This document shows, in pieces, positions 44,471 to 56,600 of a stretch of 64,000 nt of DNA (the first letter of the stretch is position 1; each line of letters opens with the position of its first letter). The position numbers were made by a program, and so were the translations under genes. The notes beneath the pieces were generated by a model. That model had not been told where the DNA came from. It searched no databases and worked only from the letters and a program-made list of their open reading frames with translations. Source of the stretch: Volutella citrinella (Eukaryota; Ascomycota; Sordariomycetes; Hypocreales; Nectriaceae); NCBI GenBank assembly GCA_034401135.1, contig JAWZSP010000001.1, positions 3,534,001 to 3,598,000 of the forward strand. Reading direction: 5' to 3'.

Positions 44471-45022
44471 GCCGTCCGCTAGTCGAGGCGTTGGTCCAGA
44501 ACCAAATCTCACTACCGAGCCTGCAGCGTCCGCTACTGGATCACCCAGCAACGCGGGCAACCACCACTCTGGCTGGACAAAGGAGCCCGATCCCTTATCA
44601 AGCATCCCCAGAGTTTCTTTCGGAGGACTGCGAAGCCCACCGCCTCTCTCTCTGCCGCTGATCGCCCTCTCTGGACGACAACTGGCTCCAATCCTCGGCT
44701 CTCTTGCACGAACACTCCTACGCTGGTCCGCCGGAACATTCAAATGTCCCACGAACGATTGTAACGAACGACCACCGACGCCCCGTCGAGCCCGCCACAT
44801 ACCAGCCAGTCTCTGCTATACTCGCCCCCGAGTTGTACGCCGAGTCTTGTGCTGTGGGAACCGTCTGCGGACTTTCGTCTTGCTCTATACAGGGGCGCCG
44901 TTGCAGCATTGACTTACTGCGGCCTCGTCCTCTGTTGTCGGTTCTCGTCGACGGTGTGCAATTGCTCCATCTTGAGCTCGACACTCCTCGAACCTTCGTG
45001 ACATATCCTCTCCAGTGTCACC

Positions 45023-46882
45023 ATGGAGGCTTCCTCTCCGTTAGCGGCTCTGCACCGCCCAATGCCCGTCCCCGGCTGGGGCCGAGACCTCTTCCGTCCT
45101 CACTTCTCTGCCACGTCGGGTGGCTCTGGCACCTTCAGTCTTCGCGAGCAATTGGCTAAGGGCTCTGGTGACTACTTCAATGTCAAGGATGTGCGAGGCT
45201 CCTCTCCTGCCGCCAGCTTGGCAGCTGACCTGTCCCAGAACTTTCGCTTGGATAATGACTCGAGGTTCGTGCTTCTTGGTCCAAACGTGGGGTCTATTGT
45301 TAACCAACCACTAGCCCTCACTTCCCGACGCCTCGGCGTGCTTTGTTCACAGCAAACATGATGGATGGAATGGGCGGCCGAGGTATGAAGCTGGCGTGCT
45401 CAGCAGCTCTGTGGCGCCAATGAGTAACCAACTGATCGTGTCATTATAGACTGCGTCACCACGCCCCCTCTCCCGTCCTCGTCTCCTGCTCAGTTGACGG
45501 AACTAATGGAGATGTCGCCGTTGCCACACAAACTCCCTTTCTTTACGCAAATCGACATCACGTCACCCACGCCAGGCACCACTCCTGCCGCCACGGATGA
45601 CGAGATGATGTTGGACTCTCCAGCACCGATTTCTCGCTCTCGACAATCTTCTTTGGAGCCGGCTAAGCCAATCTTGGCTGAGTGAGCATCTTCCTCTTGT
45701 TCCTGTTTGAATGAATAGTGACTTACACTTCATCTCAGTCGTAGGATAGCTGTTCCCAGGCGACCTTCGTTGACCCGGATGAAGGGATTCAGCTCTTCAG
45801 CGATCCCTAACCGGCCTCTGCCTGACAACCAACTCCCACCGTTCAGGTTTGGCGCTGACTCTCGTCTCAACCATGCCAGCTCCAACCTATCTCTAAGTGA
45901 ATGCTTTGAGACTGCTTCGCCACCTCAGGAGCGAAGACCTGTGTCGGCCAACAGTCCATGTGCACCCATTCCTCTGGGATTCCGTTCGCGGCCCTCTTTC
46001 ACAAACTTCACAAACTCGAACGGCTATCGTAGTGGTTCGCCTATGAACTGCCACTCACGGAGGCAGTCGAATCCATTTCTCCGTAACCGAAAACAGTTTC
46101 GCCGGTCGCTGAGCATGTTTGAGCATCCTGCTGACCTCATGAAGCCCAAGACGGACGCAGAGGAGGCTCCAATCTCGACCCTGCAGTCGGTGTCTGATGT
46201 CGAGGAGAACCAGGAGCCTGTCCTTCCTCACTTCCTGCTAGATGACCCTGCCGACACGATCCCACGGATCAGCAAGCAGACTCTCGTTGACGTGTTGGAT
46301 GGAAAATTCCAGGAGCACTTTGACCAAAAGATGGTGATAGACTGCCGCTTCGAATATGAGTATGATGGTGGACATATTGATGGAGCAGTCAACTACAATG
46401 ACAAGGACTTGCTTGCTAGTCAGCTCTTTCGGACACCTATGACCGGCCGAACTCTTCTCATCTTCCACTGCGAGTACTCGGCCCATCGCGCCCCGCTAAT
46501 GGCCCGCCACGTCCGCTCTGAGGATCGCACCGCCAACGCGGAGTGTTATCCCAAACTCACATACCCCGAGGTCTATATCCTAGATGGTGGATATAGCGAC
46601 TTCTTTGCTGAGCACCGATGCCGTTGCTACCCACAAGAATACGTTGAGATGTCGGATGAGAAGCACCAGCGCACGTGTGAACGAGAAATGGGCCGGCTAA
46701 AGGAAAGGCGCAAGGGTCTAGGTCGTGCCCAAACATTTGCCTTTGGGCAACGACAACCCTGCGTCGACGAGTCACCGACGGCTCCGAGCCGGCCTCTCTC
46801 ACGACACAACCCCATTGCCATGATTGGCAACTCTCCCATCCTGGGAGAACGATCTCACACACGACGCATGGCTTCGTACTAG
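45023..46882 (+). CDS. cdc25: M-phase inducer phosphatase CDC25 / nimT (4 exons)
   Basis: Exons are 45023-45264, 45315-45382, 45450-45681 and 45739-46882, all in phase, giving 561 aa. The rhodanese-like catalytic domain occupies about residues 340-500. It has DCRFEYEYDGGHIDGAVNYN and the active-site loop HCEYSAHR (C-x5-R) near residue 425, followed by APLMARHVRSEDR, then YPKLTYPEVYILDGGYSDFF. The regulatory N-terminus is Ser/Pro-rich with candidate phosphorylation sites. Cdc25 removes inhibitory phosphates from Cdk1 and triggers mitosis; it is called nimT in Aspergillus. The C-terminal tail beyond the domain is basic and Ser-rich (SRPLSRHNPIAMIGNSPIL). Confidence 0.95.
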
Positions 46883-48614
46883 CTGCCATCGATTGGCACA
46901 TGCACTATCGCACTCCTCGGAGTGCTGGAGCCGACGATTTGGCTGGACTCGCTGTGTGAGTCCACTGGGCTATGATCACACTCATCGTCCTGTCCATCCG
47001 CTGTCAACAACGTTCGCAACGAGTCTTCCCCCTGATACAAAATGAGGCAACACGATTTGAACTGGCTGGCCACGAAAAGCAGCACATAATACGGGGTCAT
47101 TGACCTTGGCTCGCGCCAGCCCCAACCTCACCGACTCTGACCATAATAATCACGATGTTCATAGCAACCCCCACGACCGGAACGACTGCTTTGCTTCTTC
47201 AATCTTGGGCGCACAATCTTGGCGCGCAAGATTCAACCTTTACAACATTTTTCATTTCCTTTGTCATGCATAAATCCAAGCACACGCTTGGTCCACGATT
47301 TCTTGTCGTGGCAATATCGTCGGATTTTGCCGAGCGAACCCATTCAGCCCGGGACACTTGGCAATTCCCTTCGCACGTTCATCACAATTCATGCTTTAAA
47401 TGACTTTGGCGAACTTGATACGTTCGACTGTGCATCCTGGTATGCAACGGGAGCGTTCACACCCCTTTGCGATTGTGGCGCTGGTGACACCGAGTGTCTC
47501 AGTCTCGCCACGGCAACCCAATGTTCGGGAAGCCAATCGCTGGCCAAGATGACGGCGCCAACTACTACAAACGGTTGCCGCCATCTGAACACATATTTCT
47601 CACCGGCAGACGTCATTCCTGTATCCCCTTTTCAAGGATACTCTGCCGACATTCTTGCATCTATACCCCCCAAACCTGTTGAAGCCATGAAAAAATGGCT
47701 GCTGTTTTTTTCCTTTTCATGTTCGATGTCCACTGGTCACACTCCCCAGAAGAAAGGGAAGATTGATCCCCTCAGCACGCGCTTGATATGGGCGTTTGAT
47801 TTGCGGTACAAGAATGATACTGCTTGTTTTGTTGTAGAACTAGCTGGCAGAGAGGATCAAGAAATCCTCACCCGCTGTACATTACCAGACTCTAGTATAA
47901 GGAGTCCAATAGCACTTGCTAGCCTACTACAATTGAGGGAAAATGTCAAAAACATTTGTTCTTCCGTCTTGATCATTCTTGTGGAGTGCGGATCGGGCAC
48001 GAGTCCCAGGCAACTTGATTCACAAACTTGTTTGTGTCATAGCGTGAGCATGGGCGAAAGAAACGTATGTGACTGACTTGGAACACGCCTCTGGAGCAGC
48101 TCTACCTGCTCCCAGGGACCTGGCCATCTAAATTTCCGAGTGCTGTTCTGACCATCCAGGCATGCCTGTGCCCATACCTCAAGATTTAACTACCCCAATC
48201 TTACACGCTAACTGTGCATTCGTCATTGCATGGGCAGGTTCCCCTGACGCTTGTCTTGACTTGCCAACCGCACCTCTTCTTTCCTCGGACGCCAGGGGCG
48301 TCAGCTAATGCTCTACTATACGCTGAGCTGGCCGTTATAGTAGGTCCAGATCTATAGGTTCGGGTTAATTCCTTAGATCCGGTAATATAAACAAGTAGTA
48401 TTGAGCATAATACCTGGGGCCACCCTCGGAATTACAAACTAACCCTGGATTATATTTTAGCGCACGTACCTCTGGTAAGATGATTGAACAAACATATCGC
48501 GTACGTTTCAGGTCAGAAAAGAGGGCGACTGTCAGGTCATGACAAGGGTGAGTTGTGGGGAGGACTTGTGTATATTATCATCATATGGGGCATCTGATCT
48601 TGACGCGTCGCGGA
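46883..48614. other. Intergenic region between CDC25 and DRN1
   Basis: This 1.7-kb stretch lies between converging genes. A 285-codon frame (47219-48076, plus) is present, but its Ser/Cys-rich composition, lack of domain and lack of exons argue against coding. AT-rich sequence near 48340-48470 may be old decayed DNA. No RNA gene was seen. Confidence 0.45.
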
Positions 48615-50307
48615 CTATTCTAGCGTGAAATCCCATGGCTTAAACGCCTCCCGGAAAGCCTCCACGTCCTTGGTCTCCTCCTCGACTGTCTGACTACAGT
48701 CCTGCCAAACCATACGGTCCTCAAGCCCCAAGAGTTTGGCAAGCACGCGACGTCCAAACTGTAAATCAAAGCGCATGTCCGAGGGTAGAGACATGACGAG
48801 ACACTTGCCCTTAATATTGTCCTCGCCATTGTCTGCCCAAAGCCAGACACGGAGGAAATCACCCGCAGACGCCTGCTCCTCGAGTGATAGATCGCGCGTT
48901 GCAAAGGGCGGGTACTTCTGGTTTTCGGCTTCGACCTTGAATGCAGCCTCCGCTACGCCATTTTGAACGAGCTCTGCTGGAAGGACCAACAGCTGCCAGA
49001 TGAGGTGGACGTTTCGTTCACGGCTGATCTCCCAAGTGACGACGCCGAGCTTGTGAGAGCTCTGGGCTGCGACCATGGCCTGGATAGATTCACGAAACCG
49101 AGTCATTTCCTTGTACGTCTTTGCCGCCTCGCTCTTAGCATCGGCCACTGGCCCGCCCATGCTTTGAAAAATAGGGGCATGCGGGAGGGGCACGATGATG
49201 AAGTGGCCGGGGAATGTTAAGCCCTGCTCTTTGAACGTAGTGGGTGTTGGGAGGGGCCCTTTAGCAGTTGTGATGTAGGCGTCATCTCCAATGCTGCAGC
49301 ACATGTGTGTCGCAAGGTTTGGATTCGACAGGCAGAAATAGCAGCGATCGGGCCCCGGGGGAGGAGACATTCTTCGGGACCGCTTGTTGCGTCTACCTCG
49401 ATGTCCATCGTCGTGGCTATATCGGCTGAACGACTCGTCCTGGTGGGATCGCTTCTTCGTCTTGAGGCTGAAAGGCGAAGGCGTGGCTCCAATAGGAATA
49501 CTCGTGTCTGCCTTGTTTAGAGTAAAGGCATACATTGCTTTGGCCTTGCTGTCGTTTCCATACGGCGCCATGGCAATGAACCGTGTGATATTGGAAATGT
49601 CCGTCTCCTTCTCAGCTTGGTGTATGAATGGCTCTCGCTCGTAGAAGAAAGGGCCCGATGCTGCGGATAGGTGGTATCGCGGCTTGAGCGAGGCACACAG
49701 ATCGGCGATTTCCGGCGCGCTCGACACTGAAGCCTTGTCAGCGGCTGCGAGGGGGGCATTTGAGCCCGTCCAAACGCCTTCAGGCCACACAGATGTCAAA
49801 AGGATGTCTGCGCTATTGGCGCCGCGCAGACTCTTGGCATCGTCGACAGTGTGGAACGGCAAGTGCTGCTCCTTGGACTGCCCTCCGACCAAGTTTGTAT
49901 CAAGTCCCCCTCCGAGCGCGACTATGCGCACTCCTTCTGGTGTTTTCGTAATGCTCCGTTTGCCAAGAAAGTGCAGGTTGTCGCAGATTTCCTCCTCGGC
50001 CTCGACCTTGGCAGCGATTCGTGGAGGGAGAGCGTGGTTGCCAACTGTGAAGTATGTGGGGAGCGGGACTTGTAAAGACCCATTTAAGAGAGAGGTAACC
50101 ACCTCATCGTCATCCGAGGGGCTGAAGACATCTCCGGTAAGGATTGCGAGAGCGAAAGCGTTCTTGGCGTGAAGCGTCGCAAGCTTCTTGAGGGCAGGCT
50201 CGAGCTGTCCATTGAGGCTCCCTAGAACAATGCTACGACAAATCATATTAGCAAAGTCTCTTCTAAGGCACCTATACTTATTCGACGTACATCTTTGGCG
50301 CAGCCAT
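48615..50307 (-). CDS. drn1: DRN1 / CWF19-like protein 1, lariat-debranching-associated (2 exons)
   Basis: Exons in gene order are 50307-50291 (only 17 nt) and 50232-48615, joined by a 58-nt intron with a GCTAAT branch site, giving 544 aa. The N-terminus MAAPKIIVLGSLNGQLEPAL opens a metallophosphoesterase-like domain, with ILTGDVF and PTYFTVGNHALP. A basic linker (RGRRNKRSRRMSPPPGPD) leads into the CWF19-like domains: DRCYFCLSNPNLATHMCCSI, the HIT-like PGHFIIVPLPHAP, and the C-terminal part DLQFGRRVLAKLLGLEDRMV. Yeast Drn1 works with the debranching enzyme Dbr1 in turnover of intron lariats. It lies head to head with UTP20. Confidence 0.93.
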
Positions 50308-50623
50308 GGCTAATGGTTGAAGCTGCGAAGTCAAGTCGGCTCGTGGTCGCGCGACACCCTCTCCCGCAGCTGGTTGATAGAGGCAGGAGAATGACGGAGG
50401 AGGAAAGCTAGGAGGCGATAAGGCTTTGCGGCGCCAGTGCTATTGGCCGTAGCGGGGCTTCTAGCGCTAGCGCGGCCTTATCGGTTTTGCCGGTCCTGTC
50501 CCGAAAAAAAAAGTCGGGAAATTTTGGCGGGGCGTGCTGTAGAGCAGCTCGCTCTTCTTTTTGGGTCAAGAGACTTGCATCTTTTGCAAATCCTCTACGC
50601 CTTGGGCTCCCACAATCGCCAAG
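50308..50623. promoter_or_regulatory. Bidirectional promoter between DRN1 and UTP20, with an RRPE-like word
   Basis: Only 316 nt separate the start codons. A run of nine A at 50504-50512 and GAAATTTTGG at 50518-50527 resemble the AAAATTTT-type ribosomal RNA processing element found upstream of yeast ribosome-biogenesis genes. The match is partial. The same 10-mer occurs in the CCT4/RPT1 gap. Confidence 0.45.
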
Positions 50624-53600
50624 ATGCCGTCCAACTCATCGGGGCGCATCGCGAAGTCGCGGAAGAACAAGAAGTCGACACCCCACCAAAAGAACCACAG
50701 GTGGGAGTCGTTCAGCACCAAGATTGCCAAGTTCAACTCCCTCCAGCCTTTGCGGAAGGTTCGCCGCCACGACCTCGAATCCGAAGACGTCTCGACATCC
50801 ACCTCGTATTTCCAGACCGGCTTGCAAAAATGGGGCGAATTGAACATCTCGAAGCCCTTTGTGGACTTCAAGCGGGAGGTGCTGCCGCTCAGCGAAAGCC
50901 TTCCTCAAATCCTGCATTTCGAGCAGCGCATCATGGACTTGCTCGCCAAGTATATTTCGCTACAAGAAAAGGAGGCTCTTGAGCCCTTGCTGGATCTACT
51001 AACTGCGTTCTCGCATGATCTGGGAGTGCGATTTGAGAAGTACTATGGAAAGAGTCTCGATCTCATGGTGGCCATTGCCTCCAAGCCTCAAGATGTCGAG
51101 GTCATTGAGTGGACATTTGGTGCCCTGGCCTTCCTTTTCAAGTACCTCTCGAAGCTTCTCGTCCCAGACTTGCGGCCTACCTTCAACGTCATGTCCGCGC
51201 TGCTCGGCAAAGCGAGGAACCCTCCATATATTGCCCGATTTGGCGCCGAGGCCATGAGCTTCCTTGTTAAGAAAGCAGCAGCCCCATCTCACCGGGAGAC
51301 GGCCCTCAAACTGCTTGTTGAGCATGCTAGAGATGACCTCCTCGATACGATCGACGACCGACAGTTTACCTTGTATCAAGACGGCTTGATGACCATGTTT
51401 GCCGAAGCAATGAAGAGCACCGACAATAACATACACTCGACCGGTGCAGTCATCTTCAACGCCCTCATTCAAGCCATTCCTGACCAGGAGCACGGCTTGG
51501 CGGAGGTCACTACGTGGACTGATGTTGTTTGCGGGGTTCTCACGAGCGTCATTCACCACTCCAATGCTGAAACGTTTGAAGAATTTACAGAATCCATTCA
51601 CGAGAGTATCCAGGCCTCCGTGAGCAAGAAGCTTGCCACTGATCTGAAATGGCACATGGTTCCCTTTGCAAGAGTCTACGGAACCATGGCTGGTGTGCGC
51701 AAGGGCTCCCGTGTCAACAACTGGGCACCAATGATCCGCAATCTAGTTCAGATGCTTGACCAGGCCACGAAGTCTGGGGTCGAGGTCCCACGGGACGCCC
51801 AAAGTGTTGTTTGGCGCAACATCATTGTGAACATTGCCATCGTTTGGCACCACGCCCCTGTTGATGCCTTGATACCTCACATCATGACTCTTGTGCAATC
51901 GTTGAGCAGAGAGCCCTTCATGAAATGGTTCATTCCGTTTTGCTCATTCTTCTGCGAGCTGGACTCCCAAAGATTTGGAAGTCTTTTCAGAAGCGATTTT
52001 CAAAAGTACGTTTTCCTGCACCTCGGCGAGGATGTGGCCTACTAACAAAGTTGCAGGTTCATTGCCAGCCACTGGTCTGAGGGCCAAAACGAAGACATGC
52101 TGTGCGTTTTTTTGCCCAAGATGGTGGAGAACAATGCCTTCCCCCCTGCTGGAGAAAAAGATAGCTGCAGGCTACCCCAAAACTGGCAGGATCAGATCGT
52201 CTCAAAATTCGAGCGTTTGGAAATTTCGCCCTTCCCGGAGCGTGGGCCGTACAACAAAGATCCGCAAGTCTGGAGGGATCGATGTCTGCCCAAATACTCT
52301 GCGCTCCTTCGGCTTTTGGAGCTTACTACAGTCCATCCTTCAACCAATGCTCGTATTGCGGAGCTCCTACTTCGAAAATTGAAACTGGCCCTTCGACCAT
52401 CTACCACACTAGCATCTGATGAGGTACACTTCATCATTGGCCAGGGGTTTCACGCCTACCTACGGATGAGCAAGGATGCCGGGGCTATAGACTCCACACT
52501 CAGTCCCCTCCTTCGAGCTGCCGTGCCACGGTTTTCCCAGTCCGTCGGGTTCCTGCATGCATACCTTGCGTACGAGCAGATCAAGCAAACACGAAGTCCC
52601 ACTGGAAGGCAGGACAGTACCAGTAGTGATGATTCAACCAATGACGAAGATCCGGTAATGGCGTCTCTGGTTCACAACCTCAGCTCTTCTTGTCATGAGA
52701 CCCGTTTGGCCTCGCTCCAGCTTCTGATGCAAATCAACATTGAACCGCTTTCATGCGAGTCCATTGCCACCATGATCGACACAGAAGAAACCCCTCTGGA
52801 TCTTGCGCACACAAGGAACATCGCGATGAACTTTCGCAAGTTGGGCCAATCCTATGCTTCTTTTGAAGAGGGGTCCTGGCTCCAACAGGCTATCCCTGCT
52901 TTTCTCTTCGGCATGATGACCGTCAAGCTGTCCCCCGTTTGGGACGATGCGATCGAAACAATGAAGCAAGTCGCTCAAACCAAGGCTGGAGAGGAAGCCG
53001 TATGTGCTGTCGGGTTCAAGTGGCTCAATGTTCCTTCAGCACGTTGGGGCGCTTCGAACTCAGACGGACAGGCCACCGGCCCTACCTTTGTTTCCGATTT
53101 TGAATGCACTTGGTTACGACGGCTAGAAAAGATTGCAGACGAGATCGAAACCGGAATCAACCACCCTGATGATTTGATGCTGCAGAGTTTTGACAACAAA
53201 CAACTCAGGTCAGACGCAAATGCAGACAATTCGCGCTCTAGAGCCCTCAAAGTCTTCAACGCGATGCCCTCCATTGCCGAGAAGAGGTCGCGCTCTCTCG
53301 TCCCACACCTTTTAGCCTGGACTACCGATGAGAACCAGGAAGGGGACGAGGTGGATGCGTCCGTGGGAGCAACTTGGTCTCTTGCGGATAGGAAAGCCAT
53401 CCTTGGTGTATTCTCGCAGTTCATCAACCCCAGGGTGCTCTTCCAACACGAGTCCGTTTACGCTGCGATTCTTGGCCTTATGGAGAATGGCGATGCGGAG
53501 ATTCAAAAGCTCGCCCTGAAGGCCATCCTGACCTGGAAGCAGGAAGGCATCAAGCCCTATCAGGAGAACCTGGAATTTCTGCTCGATGAAGCTCGATTCA

Positions 53601-56600
53601 AGAATGAACTCACGGTTTTCCTGCAAGATGATTCTGCTATTCGACAGGAACACAGAGACGAATTGATGCCAGTCCTTCTCCGTTTGCTGTACGGCCGTAC
53701 GATTTCCAAAAAAGGTGCGGCTAGTGGCAGGCATGGACTGCAGGCCACGAGGCTCGCCGTTCTCAGAAATCTCAGTATCGAGGACATGGGAAGCTATCTC
53801 GATATTGCTATGGGGAAGTTGAAGGACACGCGTGTCATTGGCGCTTCAAAGAAGTATTTTGAGGAACCCGTCATCCATGTGCGAAAGCAATTCGGTTTTC
53901 TCAACATGATTTCGGGCATGATCTCGGAGCTGGGGACAAATGTTACCCCTTATGTTGAGAGACTGCTGAATGCCATTCTCTACTGTCTTGTTCATGCCTG
54001 TCGCCAACTACGGGTGGCCGTCCCTCATGTCGAAGGCGACACTGACGAAGATGAGGAGAAGGGCAGCATCCACTCCTTACTGCGAATCGTCCGGTCCACG
54101 GGTCTGAAGTGCTTGAATGCTCTTTTCCAAAACGCACAGAAATTCAACTGGCAGCCTTATCATGAAATAATCATCGAGGAAGTTGTCGCGCCAAGACTCG
54201 AAAACCTACCAATTGAAACCGCCCAGGGTATCTCAGGCATTCTTCAACTCATTTCGACCTGGGCAGCGCTCCCCAAGGTGGCCCTCTTCTTGGCGCCACA
54301 CGAAAAGATTCTTCCCGATGGCGTCCTCCCCAAGGTTATCGAATGTTTGACTGCCGAAAAGGCCAAGGACGAGGTTAAAACCCATGTGCTGGGCATAGTT
54401 CGCAACCTCGTCAGGCTTGCAACTGCACCAGCCGAGGAGTCAGAATTCAACGAAGTCATCAAGACTGAGCTCCTTGATCCCAACAACGAGGCAATTCTGA
54501 CCCACATTACCAGCGTTCTTGAATCACCTGGTGTGAGCAATGGCGTCTTGGAAGCGTGTGTGGAAACTATACTTTCCATGGCACCTACTGTTCTGGAATC
54601 CGAAAATGTTCAGGCCGTCATCAGGATTTCCACTTTCCTTCTTAATCAACCGCCTCGCCGTGTCAACCCCAGGCTCAAAGGAAGAATTCTCCTCGTTCTG
54701 GAACAGTATGTCACGCGACCGAGTGTCCTGGAAGATCAGTCGCTGGTGGAAGAAGTTTACAACACCATCGCCTCGCTCTTCAGCTACTTCAAAGATAGAG
54801 AGAACCGCGAATCACTATCACGAGCGCTGCAAGCTATTGCCGAGAAGGATATCAGCCTTTCTGAAGTGGCAACGATCTGCACGGACCTCAACTCGTTCAA
54901 GGAGGGCCGAATCGAGGAACCCAATTATGACAAGCGCTTGGCGGCGTTTACCGCCGTCTCGAGCGTTAGGGAGACTGCGCTCACACCAAGGCAATGGCTT
55001 CCTATTCTTCATAACTTGACCTTTCACATAAAGAACGACGAGGAATTCGGCATTTTGTCGTCCAACTCTGCCGACGGCCTTCGTCGGTTCGTGTCCGACG
55101 CCGCTTCGACTGAGGATGGCGAGATGAAAACGCAATTCTATGAGTACCTTCAGGAGGTGCTTATCCCAGCCATCTACTCAGGCGCGCGTGAACCCTCTGA
55201 CACAGTCCGAAGGGAGTATCTCCGTGTTCTTGGATTCCTCCTCTGCACACTACCAGAATGGGAGCCCATTGCCGACCTTGGTGGGCTGCTTGACGAAAGA
55301 CATGAGGAGTCTTCAGAACCCGTCTTCTTCTTTAACATTCTAAGTCCTGCCACTGCAAGACAATTGGAAGCCCTTCAGGCTCTGGAAACTGCCAACGTGA
55401 AGAGAGAGATGAGCAGCCAGAATTTGGCCCAGTTCTTCATCCCCTTACTGGAGCATTTTATCTTCGGCAGGACTGATGGAAGTGACGATCATGGTCTCGG
55501 AGCACAGGCTACGAAAACCATAGGTGTACTTGCTGCGTCCCTTCACTGGAAACACTACCGAACGACCTTTCAACGGTATATCCGATGCGTTGAATCCAAG
55601 CCTGATCTTCAGAAGCAAACCATCCGGTTGCTTGGAAGATTTGCGGATGCCCTCATCGATGCCACTAATCTGGCTGCTCCAGATAAGATGGAAGTGGACC
55701 AGATCGATGCCTCTTCCACAGCTACTACGAGACTTTGTCTGACAATTCCACCGCCTGAGAAACTAGCCGAGGAGGTTACCAATGGCTTTCTGCCAGCGCT
55801 CCTCAAGCACCTTCATGAAAAGGACGAGTCAGAAGTCAGCTATCGAGTGCCAGTTGGTGTCGTCATCGTTCGACTCTTGAAGCTGCTGTCCTCTGACGAG
55901 ATGGACCAAAAGCTTGCCGGCGTGCTGACCGACATCAGTCACATTCTCCGAAGCAAGGCCTGGGAAGCCCGTGAAATGGCCCGAGACACTCTAGTCAAAA
56001 TCGCTGTCGTCCTCGGCCCTTCATTCTTTGGCTTCCTTCTCCGAGAAATGCGCAGTGCACTCATCAAAGGATACCAGCTGCACGTTCTCTCGTACACCAT
56101 GCATTCCATCTTGGTCGCCACAGTGCCCAGCTACTCCCCAGGCGATCTGGACTACTGCCTGCCACCCATCGTAACGGTGATTATGGATGATATTTTTGGA
56201 GCTATTGGACAGGAAAAGGATGCTGAAGGCTACACCAACCAAATGAAAGAGGTCAAGAGCAGCAAGAGCCAGGACTCGATGGAGCTCATTGCCAAGAACG
56301 CATCCATTAGCCGCCTCATCGACCTCATCAGGCCACTACGAGATCTGCTTATGCAAAAGCTCAACATCAATATGCTGCGCAAGATTGATGCTTTGATGGC
56401 GCGGATCACAGCCGGACTGCTGCAAAACCCGGCTGCTGAAAGCCGCGAAACCCTGGTATTTTGCTACGAAGTTGTTCAGGAGGTGTACAATTCTCGGAAG
56501 CCCGAAGCCGAACAGAAGATCGATCCTCGCATTAGGAAGTATCTTGTTCAGAAAGGCGCGAAGAGGGGAGCCGACCGAGGTCGAACCACTGAGAATACTT

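Larger units (their letters stand above)
37646..45022. other. 7.4-kb region without a supportable gene, upstream of CDC25
   Basis: Frames of up to 224 codons occur (37759-38433 minus, 41141-41686 plus) but have shadow-like composition, no domain and no neighbouring exons. There is no tRNA-like B-box, no transposase motif and no obvious terminal repeat by eye. The last kilobase (about 44000-45000) becomes strongly CT-rich with microsatellites and probably contains the CDC25 promoter and leader. The rest could hold non-coding transcripts, long regulatory DNA or very old decayed elements; I cannot tell which. Confidence 0.45.
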
